Notes under the pieces: model-generated
What the model was told of the DNA's origin: nothing
Databases searched by the model: none
The model's input: the letters and a program-made list of their open reading frames with translations, nothing else
Origin: Brevibacillus daliensis
GTDB lineage: Bacteria > Bacillota > Bacilli > Brevibacillales > Brevibacillaceae
Direction of reading: 5' to 3'
NCBI RefSeq assembly: GCF_021245735.1
Contig: NZ_JAJISB010000003.1
Coordinates: 248,001 to 312,000, forward strand
Length of the DNA: 64,000 nt
Shown here: positions 35,592 to 44,608 of the stretch, piece by piece
Layout: the number at the start of each line of letters is the position of its first letter
Position numbering within the stretch: position 1 is the stretch's first letter
Made by a program: the position numbers and the translations under genes

Positions 35592-37514
35592 ATGCTTGAT
35601 AAAAGATTAAAGGGAAAAATAGATGGGATTATTTTTGGTACTGACATTGAGGTGGTAAATGAAAACTCGAATAAAGATGGGGGTGTCATTCCTGTACAAC
35701 GTGATTTCGTAGCAGGAATGATCTCTAAAGAGTATGCTTTAACCTATTTAATTCCCGAAGAGGTAACTAACGCTCACACGGAGGGCCTCATTCATTTTCA
35801 TGACTTAGATTATTCTCCGCTATTTCCAATGTTTAATTGCATGCTGATTGATCTTGAAGGAATGTTCAAGAAAGGGTTTAAAATTGGAAACACTGAGATT
35901 GAAGAACCAAAATCTTTCAGTGTAGCGTGCCAGGTCACTTCTCAAATTATTGCCCAGGTTTCATCACATATCTACGGAGGAACTACTATAAATGGGATTG
36001 ATCGGATACTGGCACCTTATGTGAAAATTTCTTTTAAAAAGCATTTCCTCAAGGCCTTTAAATGGGTGAGAGGAGAACAGATTAACGCACAGGATTTTGA
36101 ACAAGAATTCGGTAGCATTGAACACGATAATGAAGTAGTTAAAGAGAAGTTTAACAATGTTTGGATTGCTGCAAAAGAATTAACAGAGAAAGAGGTTTAC
36201 GATGGTGCACAGTCCCTAGAATACGAAGTAAATACACTGTACACCTCTAATGGACAGACACCATTTATTACATTTGGTATAGATTCAGAGTTATCTTGGG
36301 AAGGTAGAGAAATCCAGAAGGCAATCTTCCTGAATAGATACAAGGGAATTGGAAAAGAAGGGAAGACAGCGATTTTTCCTAAACTTGTCTATGCATTAGA
36401 GGAGGGGAACAACCTTAAGCCAGAAGATCCGAACTATGATATTAAATTGCTGGCAATAAAATGTAGTGCCAAAAGATTATATCCAGATATCGTTTCCAAA
36501 CCGCTAATCAGAGAAATTACAGGGGACTTCAAGTTTCCCATGGGATGTAGAAGTTTCTTAGGTACATATACGAATGAAGATGGAAAAAGAGTTACAGATG
36601 GCAGAATGAATTTGGGTGTAGTTTCGTTAAATCTGCCAAAAATAGCAATTCGATCCGAGGGTAACGAAGAGATGTTTTTCTCTCTACTCGATGAGGCACT
36701 GGATCTCGCATATAAAGGGCTGCAAACTAGAATTGGAAGATTTAAAACAGTAACAAGTGATGTAGCACCTATCTTGTATCAACAAGGTGCAACTGGATTC
36801 AGGCTTCCAGCGCATACGCCAATTCATGATATTTTTAAAAACGGCTTTGCTTCTGTAAGTCTTGGCTATATTGGAATACACGAAACCATTATTTCATTAT
36901 ATGGAAAAAAATTATGGGGGAACGAGGACCTTCATCATAAAGCTCTTGATATTGTTAGGTATCTAAGAGCAGCTGTTGATAAATGGAGAAACGAGACTGG
37001 TTATGGCTTTAGCCTGTATTCAACTCCATCGGAAAGTCTGTGCCATCGATTTTGCAAAATTGATCAGGATGAATTTGGAATTATCCCAGGTGTTACTGAC
37101 AAAGGTTACTATACCAATAGTTTTCACCTTAGCGTGGAGGAAGCTGTAACTCCGTTTGAAAAAATAAAATTTGAAAGCGAGTATCCACAACTGGCATCAG
37201 GGGGATTTATTTCTTTTGTAGAAGTAAACTCTTTGATCAATAATCCAGAAGCTCTTGAAATGATTTGGGATTATGCGTATTCTCATGTGCCATACTTTGG
37301 TGTTAACACACCGAGTGACAAATGTTTTGAATGTAGATTCGAGGGTGAATTTGAAGCCTCCATAGATGGGTACAAATGCCCTAATTGCGGTAACAATAAT
37401 CCATCCACTGTTTCTGTAATTAGAAGATGCTGTGGCTACCTTTCTGAACCAAGTGATCGTGCCTTTAATAAGGGAAAACAGATTGAGGTAACGAAGCGGG
37501 TGAAACATCTCTAA
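35592..37514 (+). CDS. nrdD: Anaerobic ribonucleoside-triphosphate reductase
   Basis: Class III, glycyl-radical reductase, 640 residues from ATG 35592 (GGGAGAGG upstream). Substrate-region cysteine segments (SFSVACQVTSQI), four zinc cysteines (C578, C581, C596, C599) and the glycyl-radical site RRCCGYL (G615) are all present. There is no N-terminal ATP-cone of the kind that gives dATP feedback control in longer homologues. It makes dNTPs without oxygen. Forms an operon with nrdG, probably repressed by NrdR. Confidence 0.94.
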   Translation: MLDKRLKGKIDGIIFGTDIEVVNENSNKDGGVIPVQRDFVAGMISKEYALTYLIPEEVTNAHTEGLIHFHDLDYSPLFPMFNCMLIDLEGMFKKGFKIGNTEIEEPKSFSVACQVTSQIIAQVSSHIYGGTTINGIDRILAPYVKISFKKHFLKAFKWVRGEQINAQDFEQEFGSIEHDNEVVKEKFNNVWIAAKELTEKEVYDGAQSLEYEVNTLYTSNGQTPFITFGIDSELSWEGREIQKAIFLNRYKGIGKEGKTAIFPKLVYALEEGNNLKPEDPNYDIKLLAIKCSAKRLYPDIVSKPLIREITGDFKFPMGCRSFLGTYTNEDGKRVTDGRMNLGVVSLNLPKIAIRSEGNEEMFFSLLDEALDLAYKGLQTRIGRFKTVTSDVAPILYQQGATGFRLPAHTPIHDIFKNGFASVSLGYIGIHETIISLYGKKLWGNEDLHHKALDIVRYLRAAVDKWRNETGYGFSLYSTPSESLCHRFCKIDQDEFGIIPGVTDKGYYTNSFHLSVEEAVTPFEKIKFESEYPQLASGGFISFVEVNSLINNPEALEMIWDYAYSHVPYFGVNTPSDKCFECRFEGEFEASIDGYKCPNCGNNNPSTVSVIRRCCGYLSEPSDRAFNKGKQIEVTKRVKHL

Positions 37515-38018
37515 ATGAATATTGCCAGTTTTAAAAAGTTCGACACCTTAAATGGCACTGGAATTAGGCATACCTTGTTTGTTAGTGGTTGTACACATAG
37601 ATGTAATGGCTGTTTTAATCCCCAGGCTTGGAATAAGAATTATGGAGAAGCATTTACTAGGGAAACTGAGAGAATGATAATGGATGCATTTCGGGATGCT
37701 CCAATTAGAATGTCTGGATTGTCCATTTTAGGTGGCGAGCCATTTGAAAGTGCGGAGGAATTACTTCCTTTTGTCAAAGAATTTAAAAGAGAATTTCCCG
37801 ACATGAATATTTGGACTTGGTCGGGTTATACTTTTGAGGAAATAGTAAAGGATAAAAACAAAAAAGAACTGTTACAGCTGTGTAATGTACTAGTAGATGG
37901 CAGATTCGTTCTTGAGCAAAAAGATTTAACCCTAAAATTCAAGGGATCTACTAATCAGAGAGTTATTGATGTTCCAAATAGTTTATTAGTTAATCAGGCG
38001 ATAACAATGAACTTATAA
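37515..38018 (+). CDS. nrdG: Anaerobic ribonucleotide reductase activating protein
   Basis: Radical-SAM activase of 167 residues that generates the glycyl radical on NrdD. The cluster motif is SGCTHRCNGC (C26, C30, C33), followed by the GGEP motif in LSILGGEPFE. The ATG follows directly on the nrdD stop codon, so translation is coupled. Confidence 0.94.
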   Translation: MNIASFKKFDTLNGTGIRHTLFVSGCTHRCNGCFNPQAWNKNYGEAFTRETERMIMDAFRDAPIRMSGLSILGGEPFESAEELLPFVKEFKREFPDMNIWTWSGYTFEEIVKDKNKKELLQLCNVLVDGRFVLEQKDLTLKFKGSTNQRVIDVPNSLLVNQAITMNL

Positions 38019-38031
38019 ATATTAGAACCTA

Positions 38032-38070
38032 ATATCCACTGTCAGAGGTACTGCCCCTGACAGTGGATAT
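38032..38070 (+). terminator. Strong hairpin after nrdG
   Basis: A perfect 14-base stem (ATATCCACTGTCAG with its complement) around an 11-base loop, but no T-run follows. It may end or protect the nrd transcript. Confidence 0.55.
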
Positions 38071-38133
38071 GTAGTAGGTGAAATCCCCAAAATAAATTGA
38101 CATGTTGACAAAAGAAAAAATAACACATATAAT

Positions 38134-38151
38134 TATCTTAAATTCAAGATA
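38134..38151 (+). promoter_or_regulatory. MhqR-type operator upstream of mhqR
   Basis: TATCTT-N6-AAGATA inverted repeat (centre AAATTC), matching the MhqR site described in Bacillus subtilis (TATCTCGAATTCGAGATA) at most positions. It lies ~50 bases before the regulator start, suggesting autoregulation. Confidence 0.7.
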
Positions 38152-38199
38152 TAACAATTAAAGAAACTAAAAATGTAGGTGATAAGGAGGGAAGCTTCC

Positions 38200-38670
38200 A
38201 TGACAGACCAACAGGGTGAATCAACAGTAGTGGATGTTACACAAGAGAGTCTTGACTTGCTTATAGTCCTTACTCGTTCCTATAACTGGGTAACACTGCA
38301 CGTTAATAAATTCCTTCGCCAATATGGTTTAAATCCAACAGAGTTTGGAGTATTAGAAGTACTGTATCACAAAGGCGGTATGCCCTTACAACAAATAGGA
38401 GAAAAAATTCTGATTTCAAGCGGAAATATTACGTATGTGATTGATAAGCTGGAAAAAAGAGGACTTTTACTTAGAAAGCCATGTAAAGCAGATCGTCGTG
38501 TAATATATGCCGAGCTAACGGAAGAGGGACATAAGCTGATAGCTGAGATTTTTCCTCTCCAACATCAAAATCTGGAAGAGTCATTACAAGGGCTTACTCT
38601 AGAAGAAAAGCGCCAGATTATCCCGCTATTAAAAAAACTGGGTAAGAGTGCTCAGGCACTGAAGAAATAG
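38200..38670 (+). CDS. mhqR: MarR family regulator, MhqR-like
   Basis: Winged-helix repressor of 156 residues: dimerisation helix at the start, recognition region PTEFGVLEVLYHKGGMPLQQ then ISSGNITYVIDKLEKRGLL, and the wing RKPCKADRRVIYAELTEEG. In Bacillus subtilis MhqR controls quinone- and azo-compound detoxification genes that include a DoxX protein and a nitroreductase, exactly the next two genes here. Start ATG 38200 behind AAGGAGGG. Confidence 0.82.
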   Translation: MTDQQGESTVVDVTQESLDLLIVLTRSYNWVTLHVNKFLRQYGLNPTEFGVLEVLYHKGGMPLQQIGEKILISSGNITYVIDKLEKRGLLLRKPCKADRRVIYAELTEEGHKLIAEIFPLQHQNLEESLQGLTLEEKRQIIPLLKKLGKSAQALKK

Positions 38671-38722
38671 CGTTTATAAAAAAAGATGCTCCCACCTGAG
38701 GAACAGGAGTATCTGACTCTCT

Positions 38723-38744
38723 TATATCTTAAAATAAAGATATA
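38723..38744 (+). promoter_or_regulatory. MhqR-type operator upstream of the doxX gene
   Basis: TATATCTT-N6-AAGATATA, an 8-base inverted repeat with the same 6-base spacing and core as the site at 38134. Confidence 0.72.
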
Positions 38745-38799
38745 AAAAATAAAGCTATACAAAATTAAAATAATCATAATTAATTGGAGGTTTTATAAC

Positions 38800-39186
38800 A
38801 TGTTGGATCTAGGTTTACTTATCATACGTATTGTCATTGGTGGATTATTCGTAGCTCACGGGGCACAGAAGCTATTCGGATGGTTCGGAGGTTATGGACT
38901 AAAAGGTACTGCAGGTTGGTTGGAATCAATAGGGCTACGCCCTGGGGTATTCATGGCATTTATGGCAGGAGCCTCTGAATTAGTAGGTGGTTTGCTATTC
39001 GCTACGGGCGTGTTTACCTGGTTAGGAGCATTGATGATCACAGGAGCAATGGTGGTGGCGATTGCTACCGTTCACGGGAAAAATGGTCTGTGGGCAACTC
39101 AAAACGGTTATGAATATAATCTTGTATTGATAGCAGTCGTCATAGGGGTAGCATTAGGTGGTCCAGGTGCATACGTACTACTGTAA
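38800..39186 (+). CDS. DoxX family membrane protein, MhqP-like
   Basis: Membrane protein of 128 residues with four helices (LLIIRIVIGGLFVAHGAQKL, FMAFMAGASELVGGLLFATG and two more). DoxX-family, the class of MhqP in Bacillus subtilis. It probably has a role in resistance to quinones or thiol stress. Ribosome site TTGGAGG. Confidence 0.85.
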   Translation: MLDLGLLIIRIVIGGLFVAHGAQKLFGWFGGYGLKGTAGWLESIGLRPGVFMAFMAGASELVGGLLFATGVFTWLGALMITGAMVVAIATVHGKNGLWATQNGYEYNLVLIAVVIGVALGGPGAYVLL

Positions 39187-39294
39187 TTGACACGGTTTAT
39201 CCATATCATAATCGGTAAGTGAGGCATATCATTGTATGATGAGCTATCAGTCGATATCATATATCTCTAACATTTGAAAAAGGGGACGGACTTA

Positions 39295-39918
39295 ATGAGT
39301 GACTTTATTAATCTGCTAAAAACTAGACGATCGGCCAATAAATTTGAAGAAGGCGTAACAATCTCGCACAAAGAATTAGAAGAGATGTTTTCATTGGTGA
39401 AATTTGCACCTTCTGCGTTTAATTTACAACATGTTCATTATCTGGCAGTTACGGATGAGCAATTGAAAGAAAAAATTTATGAGTCAACGAAGCAATATAA
39501 GGTTCACACTTCATCTGCAGTTATTGTGGTAGTAGGGGATTTGCGTGCTTATCAGGACGTAGCAAGAATAAATCAGGGATTTTTAGACTTGGGTATTTTA
39601 AGTAAGCAAGAGTACGATAGAGAAATAGAAGTTGTTACTAGCTTCTATGAAGGTAGAGGTCCTGTTTTCCAAAAAGAAGAAGCAATTCGAAATGGAAGTT
39701 TATCTGCAATGTTGTTTATGCTGATCGCAAAGGAAAAAGGTTGGGATACTTGCCCAATGATTGGTTATGATCCGCAGGAAATTTCTGAGATATTGGAAAT
39801 TCCTGAAGGGAAAATCCCTGTCATGATGATTACGCTTGGTAAGGAAGACACGACAAAACAAAGACCAAGAGGTTATCGAAAACCGACTGGTGAATTTGTT
39901 AGATTTAACAAATTTTAA
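39295..39918 (+). CDS. Nitroreductase family protein, MhqN-like
   Basis: FMN-dependent oxidoreductase of 207 residues. Typical segments: LLKTRRSANKFEEGVTIS for phosphate/FMN binding, VKFAPSAFNLQHVHYLAV, and the C-terminal KEKGWDTCPMIGYDPQEISEIL with MMITLGKE. It is likely to reduce quinones or nitroaromatics. ATG 39295 has AAAAGGGGACGG upstream; the extra seven residues read from 39274 are not family-like. Confidence 0.88.
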   Translation: MSDFINLLKTRRSANKFEEGVTISHKELEEMFSLVKFAPSAFNLQHVHYLAVTDEQLKEKIYESTKQYKVHTSSAVIVVVGDLRAYQDVARINQGFLDLGILSKQEYDREIEVVTSFYEGRGPVFQKEEAIRNGSLSAMLFMLIAKEKGWDTCPMIGYDPQEISEILEIPEGKIPVMMITLGKEDTTKQRPRGYRKPTGEFVRFNKF

Positions 39919-39986
39919 TTTTCGGGATTTTTGTCGGAGGAATCTTTTACAGGTAAACGAGATTTTTGCATAAAATATTTATAAAG

Positions 39987-40025
39987 AGAAGCTGTTTTCG
40001 CCATGATTGGGAAAACAGCTTCTTT
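39987..40025 (+). terminator. Terminator after the nitroreductase gene
   Basis: AGAAGCTGTTTTC pairs with GAAAACAGCTTCT, followed by TTTT. The rest of the 309-base gap to 40227 holds no recognisable gene. Confidence 0.85.
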
Positions 40026-40227
40026 TGTTATCAAAATATGCTTGTTAATTACAGCGACTGTTTGTCATTTGATAATTCATATAATGGTATTCCTTCGATA
40101 TTTCTCCATCTCCTCTATATTTGATTCCTTTTACGTTTATATCACATAAATTGGTCTTTTCTGATACAAGAAGGAATTAATTGGCTACATGTTGTATACA
40201 AATGTATACAAAGAAAGGTGGGAGAGG

Positions 40228-40611
40228 ATGGGGGATTTCCGAAAGAAGACATTTCGTGGAGCAAAACTTGAAGATCTGATTCTGGAAGTAGAAAGACTGG
40301 AAAAAGAGTTTGATCGTACCTATCACTCTACACAAGAGACGGACCGTAAACTTTTTTATGAAGGTATGGCAGTTGCATTTAAAATTGTGGTTATGAAAAT
40401 AAAAGGAGAGTTCGAGTATCATGAGGATACACAAGTAAATTCTGATAATGATGTCAGCGTTAATAAAACGGTCATGGATCATAACAGATGCTCCTTTTGT
40501 TTACGAACTAAAGAGGTTGTTGTGAGAGGACCTTCTGTAATCATATGTGGTGAATGTCTTGATTTTGGTAAACAACTCTTGACGACAGATACCAATCATT
40601 CAGTTACGTGA
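40228..40611 (+). CDS. Small ClpX-type C4 zinc-finger protein
   Basis: 127 residues. A charged helical N-terminal part (~10-65, coiled-coil-like LEDLILEVERLEKEFD) is joined to a C-terminal ClpX-type zinc finger with C88, C91, C107 and C110 (RCSFCLRTKEVVVRGP then ICGECLDF). There is no AAA+ module. In ClpX this finger dimerises and binds adaptors or substrates. The protein could be an adaptor or regulator of that system, but its function is unknown. I start at ATG 40228 behind AAAGGTGGGAG. Confidence 0.78.
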   Translation: MGDFRKKTFRGAKLEDLILEVERLEKEFDRTYHSTQETDRKLFYEGMAVAFKIVVMKIKGEFEYHEDTQVNSDNDVSVNKTVMDHNRCSFCLRTKEVVVRGPSVIICGECLDFGKQLLTTDTNHSVT

Positions 40612-40667
40612 TAGTATATTCAACATAACATCTTGTCCGCGCAAAAATGTCTCAAGGAGGGATTACC

Positions 40668-41105
40668 ATGAATATGGTAGTGAAAGCAGTTCAATTGGCA
40701 ACGAAAGCACATGAAGGTCAGAAGGATAAAGGGGGACAACCCTATATGTTGCATCCATTACGCTTAATGCTTCATATGTCTTCTGATGAAGCGAGAATGG
40801 TTGCTCTTCTACATGATGTACTGGAGGATACGGAAGTGACAGCTGACGATCTTCGGGAAGAAGGATTTCCGGAAGAGGTCATCTTATCTGTTATTGCCCT
40901 TACGAAAAAAGCGAATGAAGAATATGACTTATATTTACAACGAGTAAAGGATAATCCGCTTGCAACAAAGGTGAAATTGGCGGATTTAAAGGATAATATG
41001 GATCTATCCCGCATTCCGGAACCAGATACGAAAGATTATGCGAGAGTAGCAAAATATCAGGATGCTTTTCAATTTCTAACACAGGAAGATTTCGCGGAGA
41101 AATAA
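40668..41105 (+). CDS. Small HD-domain hydrolase, SpoT/MESH1-like
   Basis: 145-residue stand-alone HD protein. The metal motif of ppGpp hydrolases is visible: AHEGQKDKGGQPYMLHPLRL (H29), then the HD pair H49-D50 in ALLHDVLEDT, and KLADLKDNMD near 105-113. No synthetase or TGS domain. It may hydrolyse (p)ppGpp or another nucleotide. ATG 40668 has CAAGGAGGG upstream. Confidence 0.8.
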   Translation: MNMVVKAVQLATKAHEGQKDKGGQPYMLHPLRLMLHMSSDEARMVALLHDVLEDTEVTADDLREEGFPEEVILSVIALTKKANEEYDLYLQRVKDNPLATKVKLADLKDNMDLSRIPEPDTKDYARVAKYQDAFQFLTQEDFAEK

Positions 41106-41130
41106 AAAATCTTGTCACAAGCTCCGTTAT

Positions 41131-41148
41131 ATTGTTATAGATAACAAT
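41131..41148. promoter_or_regulatory. Inverted repeat upstream of the M50 protease gene
   Basis: ATTGTTAT-AG-ATAACAAT, eight-base arms. It lies 98 bases before the next start codon and resembles an operator, but I cannot assign a regulator. Confidence 0.4.
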
Positions 41149-41245
41149 TGCTTATACTTGTAACCACTTCTACAGGCTGTTATTCTATTAAAATAGGCAT
41201 ATAAGCATATGGTTGGAACGTGCGAAGAAGGAGGATTTTTATTTC

Positions 41246-41923
41246 ATGGGTTTATTTCATTTTGATTTGTATAGCCTTCCATTTCGGGTAATTGCGTTTG
41301 TAATCGCATTTTCTCTGCATGAATATGCGCATGCACTGGCAGCGTATAGCTTGGGAGATAGAACAGCAAAAAATGAGGGCAGGCTAACAATTAATCCCTT
41401 GCCCCATCTTGATCCATTTGGATTAATTATGATCTTGTTTGGACCATTTGGATGGGCTAAACCTGTACCATTTAATCCGAATAATTTTAAAGGAAATAAA
41501 CGATTAGGAATTGTTTATGTAGCAGCTGCTGGACCAGTGATCAATATGATCTTGGCTTTTATTTTCTTGTTATTGTTTTATATGTTTCAAGCACCCTTTA
41601 TGATCGAGATAATGGCTACTTGGTCAGATAAAGTAATCGAAGCTATTCAGTTGACAATTCAATATTGTGTATTTATTAACCTCGGTTTAATGGTATTTAA
41701 CTTACTACCTATTTCTCCGCTAGATGGTTCTAAAATCGTGCGATATATAACACCACATCGCTGGGATCGCTTTTTTGACAAGCTAGATTTGTATGGCCCT
41801 TGGCTGTTGCTGTTAATCGTGTTGTTGCCACCATTCAGGAGTATCCTCGTCATTCCGATGGAAATGACCTTGAAAGTTTTGGAGTCAATCGTTCGTCCTA
41901 TTGCGTTACAATTATTTTTATAA
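41246..41923 (+). CDS. Site-2-protease-family (M50) membrane metalloprotease
   Basis: Membrane protein of 225 residues with about five helices. Zinc site HEYAH (H25, E26, H29) in the first helix and the downstream ligand motif NLLPISPLDGSK; NPLPHLDPFG lies between. Belongs to the small YwhC/rseP-like peptidase group found next to scpA in Bacillaceae. Substrate unknown. AAGGAGG lies 12 bases before ATG 41246. Confidence 0.88.
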   Translation: MGLFHFDLYSLPFRVIAFVIAFSLHEYAHALAAYSLGDRTAKNEGRLTINPLPHLDPFGLIMILFGPFGWAKPVPFNPNNFKGNKRLGIVYVAAAGPVINMILAFIFLLLFYMFQAPFMIEIMATWSDKVIEAIQLTIQYCVFINLGLMVFNLLPISPLDGSKIVRYITPHRWDRFFDKLDLYGPWLLLLIVLLPPFRSILVIPMEMTLKVLESIVRPIALQLFL

Positions 41924-42003
41924 GGTGAGTTAGATACAATCTACTCTCGTTCATAGAAAAGGATTTACCAGTCGGATTTAGATAAAGCAAGGCGGGATTA
42001 GCA

Positions 42004-42774
42004 TTGTCATACAGTATTAAGCTAGATTCTTTTGAAGGTCCACTCGATTTACTGCTCCATTTAATTGATAAAGCAGAAGTGGACATTTACGACATACCGA
42101 TTGCAGAAATAACGGAACAGTATCTCATAACTATCCAGACCATGCATGAATTGCAATTAGATGTTGCCAGTGAGTTTGTCGTAATGGCTGCCACCTTGTT
42201 ATCTATTAAAAGCAAGCTGCTTCTCCCCAAAAAGGAGGAGCAGCAATTAGATATGAGTTTGTACGATTATGACATGGATGAAATGGACCCACGAGATGAT
42301 CTGGTGCAACGCTTACTTGAATATAAGAAATTTAAAAAAGTGGCGGAACAGCTCCGAGAAATGGAAATGGGTAGAAGTCACGTGTTTACTCGTCCAGCAG
42401 AGGATTTAACTCCTTACGTGCGTGAGGAAGAACAGCCAGCGATTAAAAATGTTACGTTATTTGATATGGTACAAGCTCTGGAAAACATGATACAACGTCT
42501 GAAAACAAAAGATCCTGTCACCAAGGTATCTCGTGATGAAGTATCGATTAAGGATCGGATGACTGAGATTCGTCAATTGGTAAAAGTAGGCGGAGGTCAT
42601 GTCCGGTTTTCTCAACTATTTGTTAATGATGTTTCTCGTACAGAGATCGTTACAACCTTCCTAGCTTTGCTAGAGCTGATGAAATCAAAAGCAATCACCT
42701 GTGTACAAAACCAGCTCTTTACAGACATCATGATTAGTGAAGTAAAAGGAGGGAACAATAGTGGATTTGAATAA
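42004..42774 (+). CDS. scpA: Segregation and condensation protein A
   Basis: Kleisin of 256 residues that bridges the SMC heads. Conserved start SIKLDSFEGPLDLLLHLIDKAEVDIYDIPI and the C-terminal winged-helix segment ending FLALLELMKSKAI are complete. Start is TTG 42004, behind AAGGCGGG. Its end overlaps scpB by 14 bases. Confidence 0.94.
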   Translation: MSYSIKLDSFEGPLDLLLHLIDKAEVDIYDIPIAEITEQYLITIQTMHELQLDVASEFVVMAATLLSIKSKLLLPKKEEQQLDMSLYDYDMDEMDPRDDLVQRLLEYKKFKKVAEQLREMEMGRSHVFTRPAEDLTPYVREEEQPAIKNVTLFDMVQALENMIQRLKTKDPVTKVSRDEVSIKDRMTEIRQLVKVGGGHVRFSQLFVNDVSRTEIVTTFLALLELMKSKAITCVQNQLFTDIMISEVKGGNNSGFE

Positions 42775-43357
42775 AATGAAATCTGTTGTGGAAGGCTTGT
42801 TGTTTTTGGCAGGGGATGAAGGGCTTGAATCAAAGCAGATTGCAGAAATATTGGAGCTTAACGAAGCAAGGGTCATTGATCTTATGGATGAAATGAAAAA
42901 AGATTTCATCCAGGCAGGCAGAGGTATACAGATTGTTGAGGTAGCAAGAGCCTATCAGTTCACCACATTGCCAGAACATATGCCTTATTTTGAAAAGATG
43001 GCACACTCACCAACCAATTCAACTCTCTCACAAGCAGCCTTGGAAACATTAGCCATCGTTGCTTACAGGCAGCCGATTACACGATCGGATATAGAAGAAA
43101 TTCGTGGTGTCAAATGCGAAAAAGCACTACATACCCTAATGACCAAAGTGTTAATCAAGGAAATAGGCCGCGCAGAAGGAATAGGGCGCCCAATTTTATA
43201 TGGGACTACCCGTGAATTCCTGGATTATTTTGGATTGAAAGATATTGGAGATTTACCAGAGCCACCTGTTAATTTATCGATGGAACTGGATGAATTGGAA
43301 GCTTCACAGCTATTTGCTAAAAAAGAGATCACAGAAAACGACCAGACGCTAGAGTAA
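42761..43357 (+). CDS. scpB: Segregation and condensation protein B
   Basis: Tandem winged-helix partner of ScpA, 198 residues. Segments VEGLLFLAGDEGLESKQIAE, ETLAIVAYRQPITRSDIEEI and IGRPILYGTTREFLDYFGL identify it. GTG start at 42761 with AGGAGGG upstream, inside the end of scpA. With SMC it condenses the chromosome. Confidence 0.94.
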   Translation: MDLNKMKSVVEGLLFLAGDEGLESKQIAEILELNEARVIDLMDEMKKDFIQAGRGIQIVEVARAYQFTTLPEHMPYFEKMAHSPTNSTLSQAALETLAIVAYRQPITRSDIEEIRGVKCEKALHTLMTKVLIKEIGRAEGIGRPILYGTTREFLDYFGLKDIGDLPEPPVNLSMELDELEASQLFAKKEITENDQTLE

Positions 43358-43432
43358 GATTGGGTATATCATTAGACTTGTCTCCATATACTTGGTACAA
43401 ACCATTTTGGAAACCAAGCATGGGAGGACACT

Positions 43433-44608
43433 ATGAAATACCAGTCTAAACCAATCGGCGTTCTCGTCGTTTTCTTTTTATGTATGGCTACACTCTCCCC
43501 AACGTCCAATATAGAAGCGGCACCGAGTGATAGTCCAAGTATCTCAGCGGAGTCAGCTGCTGTTATCGATGTGGCATCAGGACGAATTCTGTTTGAGAAA
43601 AATGGTCATAAACAGATGAGAATTGCTAGTTTGACCAAAACATTAACAGCAATTACAGCGATTGAATCAAGTGACATTAACCAAATGGTGACGGTTCCTG
43701 ATCAGGCAGTAGGAGTGGAAGGCTCGTCCATCTTTCTGAAAAGAGGGGAAAAATTAACACTGGAACAATTGTTGTATGGATTAATGCTCAGGTCCGGTAA
43801 TGATGCGGCGACCGCCATAGCCATGCAAGTAGGCGGATCGACGCAAGGCTTTGCTACTATGATGAATGAGAAGGCTAGCTTTATTGGAATGACGGAGAGT
43901 AACTTCACCAATCCTCATGGACTAGATGATAGTGATGAACATTATTCTACAGCGATAGATATGGTGAAATTATCTGCGTATGCCTTGAAAAATCCAGCTT
44001 TTCAACAAATCGTCTCAACTAAGGTGAAAAATATTCCGTGGGACGGAGAAAAGTGGGAGAGACGTCTACAGAACAAAAATAAGATGTTGCACCTATATAA
44101 GGGAGCAGATGGCGTAAAAACAGGTTTTACGAAAAAGGCAAGAAGATGTCTCGCTTCGTCCGCCACCCGAGATGGAAGGCAGTTAGCCGTAATCACACTG
44201 AATGCATCTGATGATTGGAAGGACCATGCTAACCTGTTGGACTTTGGTTTTCAACAATACAGCGAGCATACTTTGCTAGAAAAAGGGAAAAGCTGGTCGC
44301 TCCCTGATCATCTGAAAAATAAGGAGAATAAGGACTGGATTTTGACCGTTCAAGATTCATTTCGATATCCCTTACAAGCTGGAGAAGAACAGCATGTCCG
44401 TACAAAATGGAATGTCACGTTGCCTCTAAAAAAATCATCGCTGAATCAGCAAGCGGGATTTATTGAGTTATATTTGCATGACGATCTAATAGGAAAAATG
44501 CCGGTAACACTTCAGCAAGCAAAAGACACCTTTCAGCAGTTCGATGAACCTTCTAGCTCTTGGAAAAATGTGATGCAATGGTTGCGGGGAGGTGCAAAAA
44601 GTGCTTAA
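43433..44608 (+). CDS. dacB: D-alanyl-D-alanine carboxypeptidase DacB-like (PBP5*)
   Basis: 391-residue serine carboxypeptidase. Signal peptide to about residue 30 (EAA), active-site SLTK at 66-69, SGN at 121-123 and KTG at 229-231. Its position just before spmA-spmB is the conserved place of dacB, whose product adjusts cross-linking of spore cortex peptidoglycan. It overlaps spmA slightly. Confidence 0.9.
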   Translation: MKYQSKPIGVLVVFFLCMATLSPTSNIEAAPSDSPSISAESAAVIDVASGRILFEKNGHKQMRIASLTKTLTAITAIESSDINQMVTVPDQAVGVEGSSIFLKRGEKLTLEQLLYGLMLRSGNDAATAIAMQVGGSTQGFATMMNEKASFIGMTESNFTNPHGLDDSDEHYSTAIDMVKLSAYALKNPAFQQIVSTKVKNIPWDGEKWERRLQNKNKMLHLYKGADGVKTGFTKKARRCLASSATRDGRQLAVITLNASDDWKDHANLLDFGFQQYSEHTLLEKGKSWSLPDHLKNKENKDWILTVQDSFRYPLQAGEEQHVRTKWNVTLPLKKSSLNQQAGFIELYLHDDLIGKMPVTLQQAKDTFQQFDEPSSSWKNVMQWLRGGAKSA

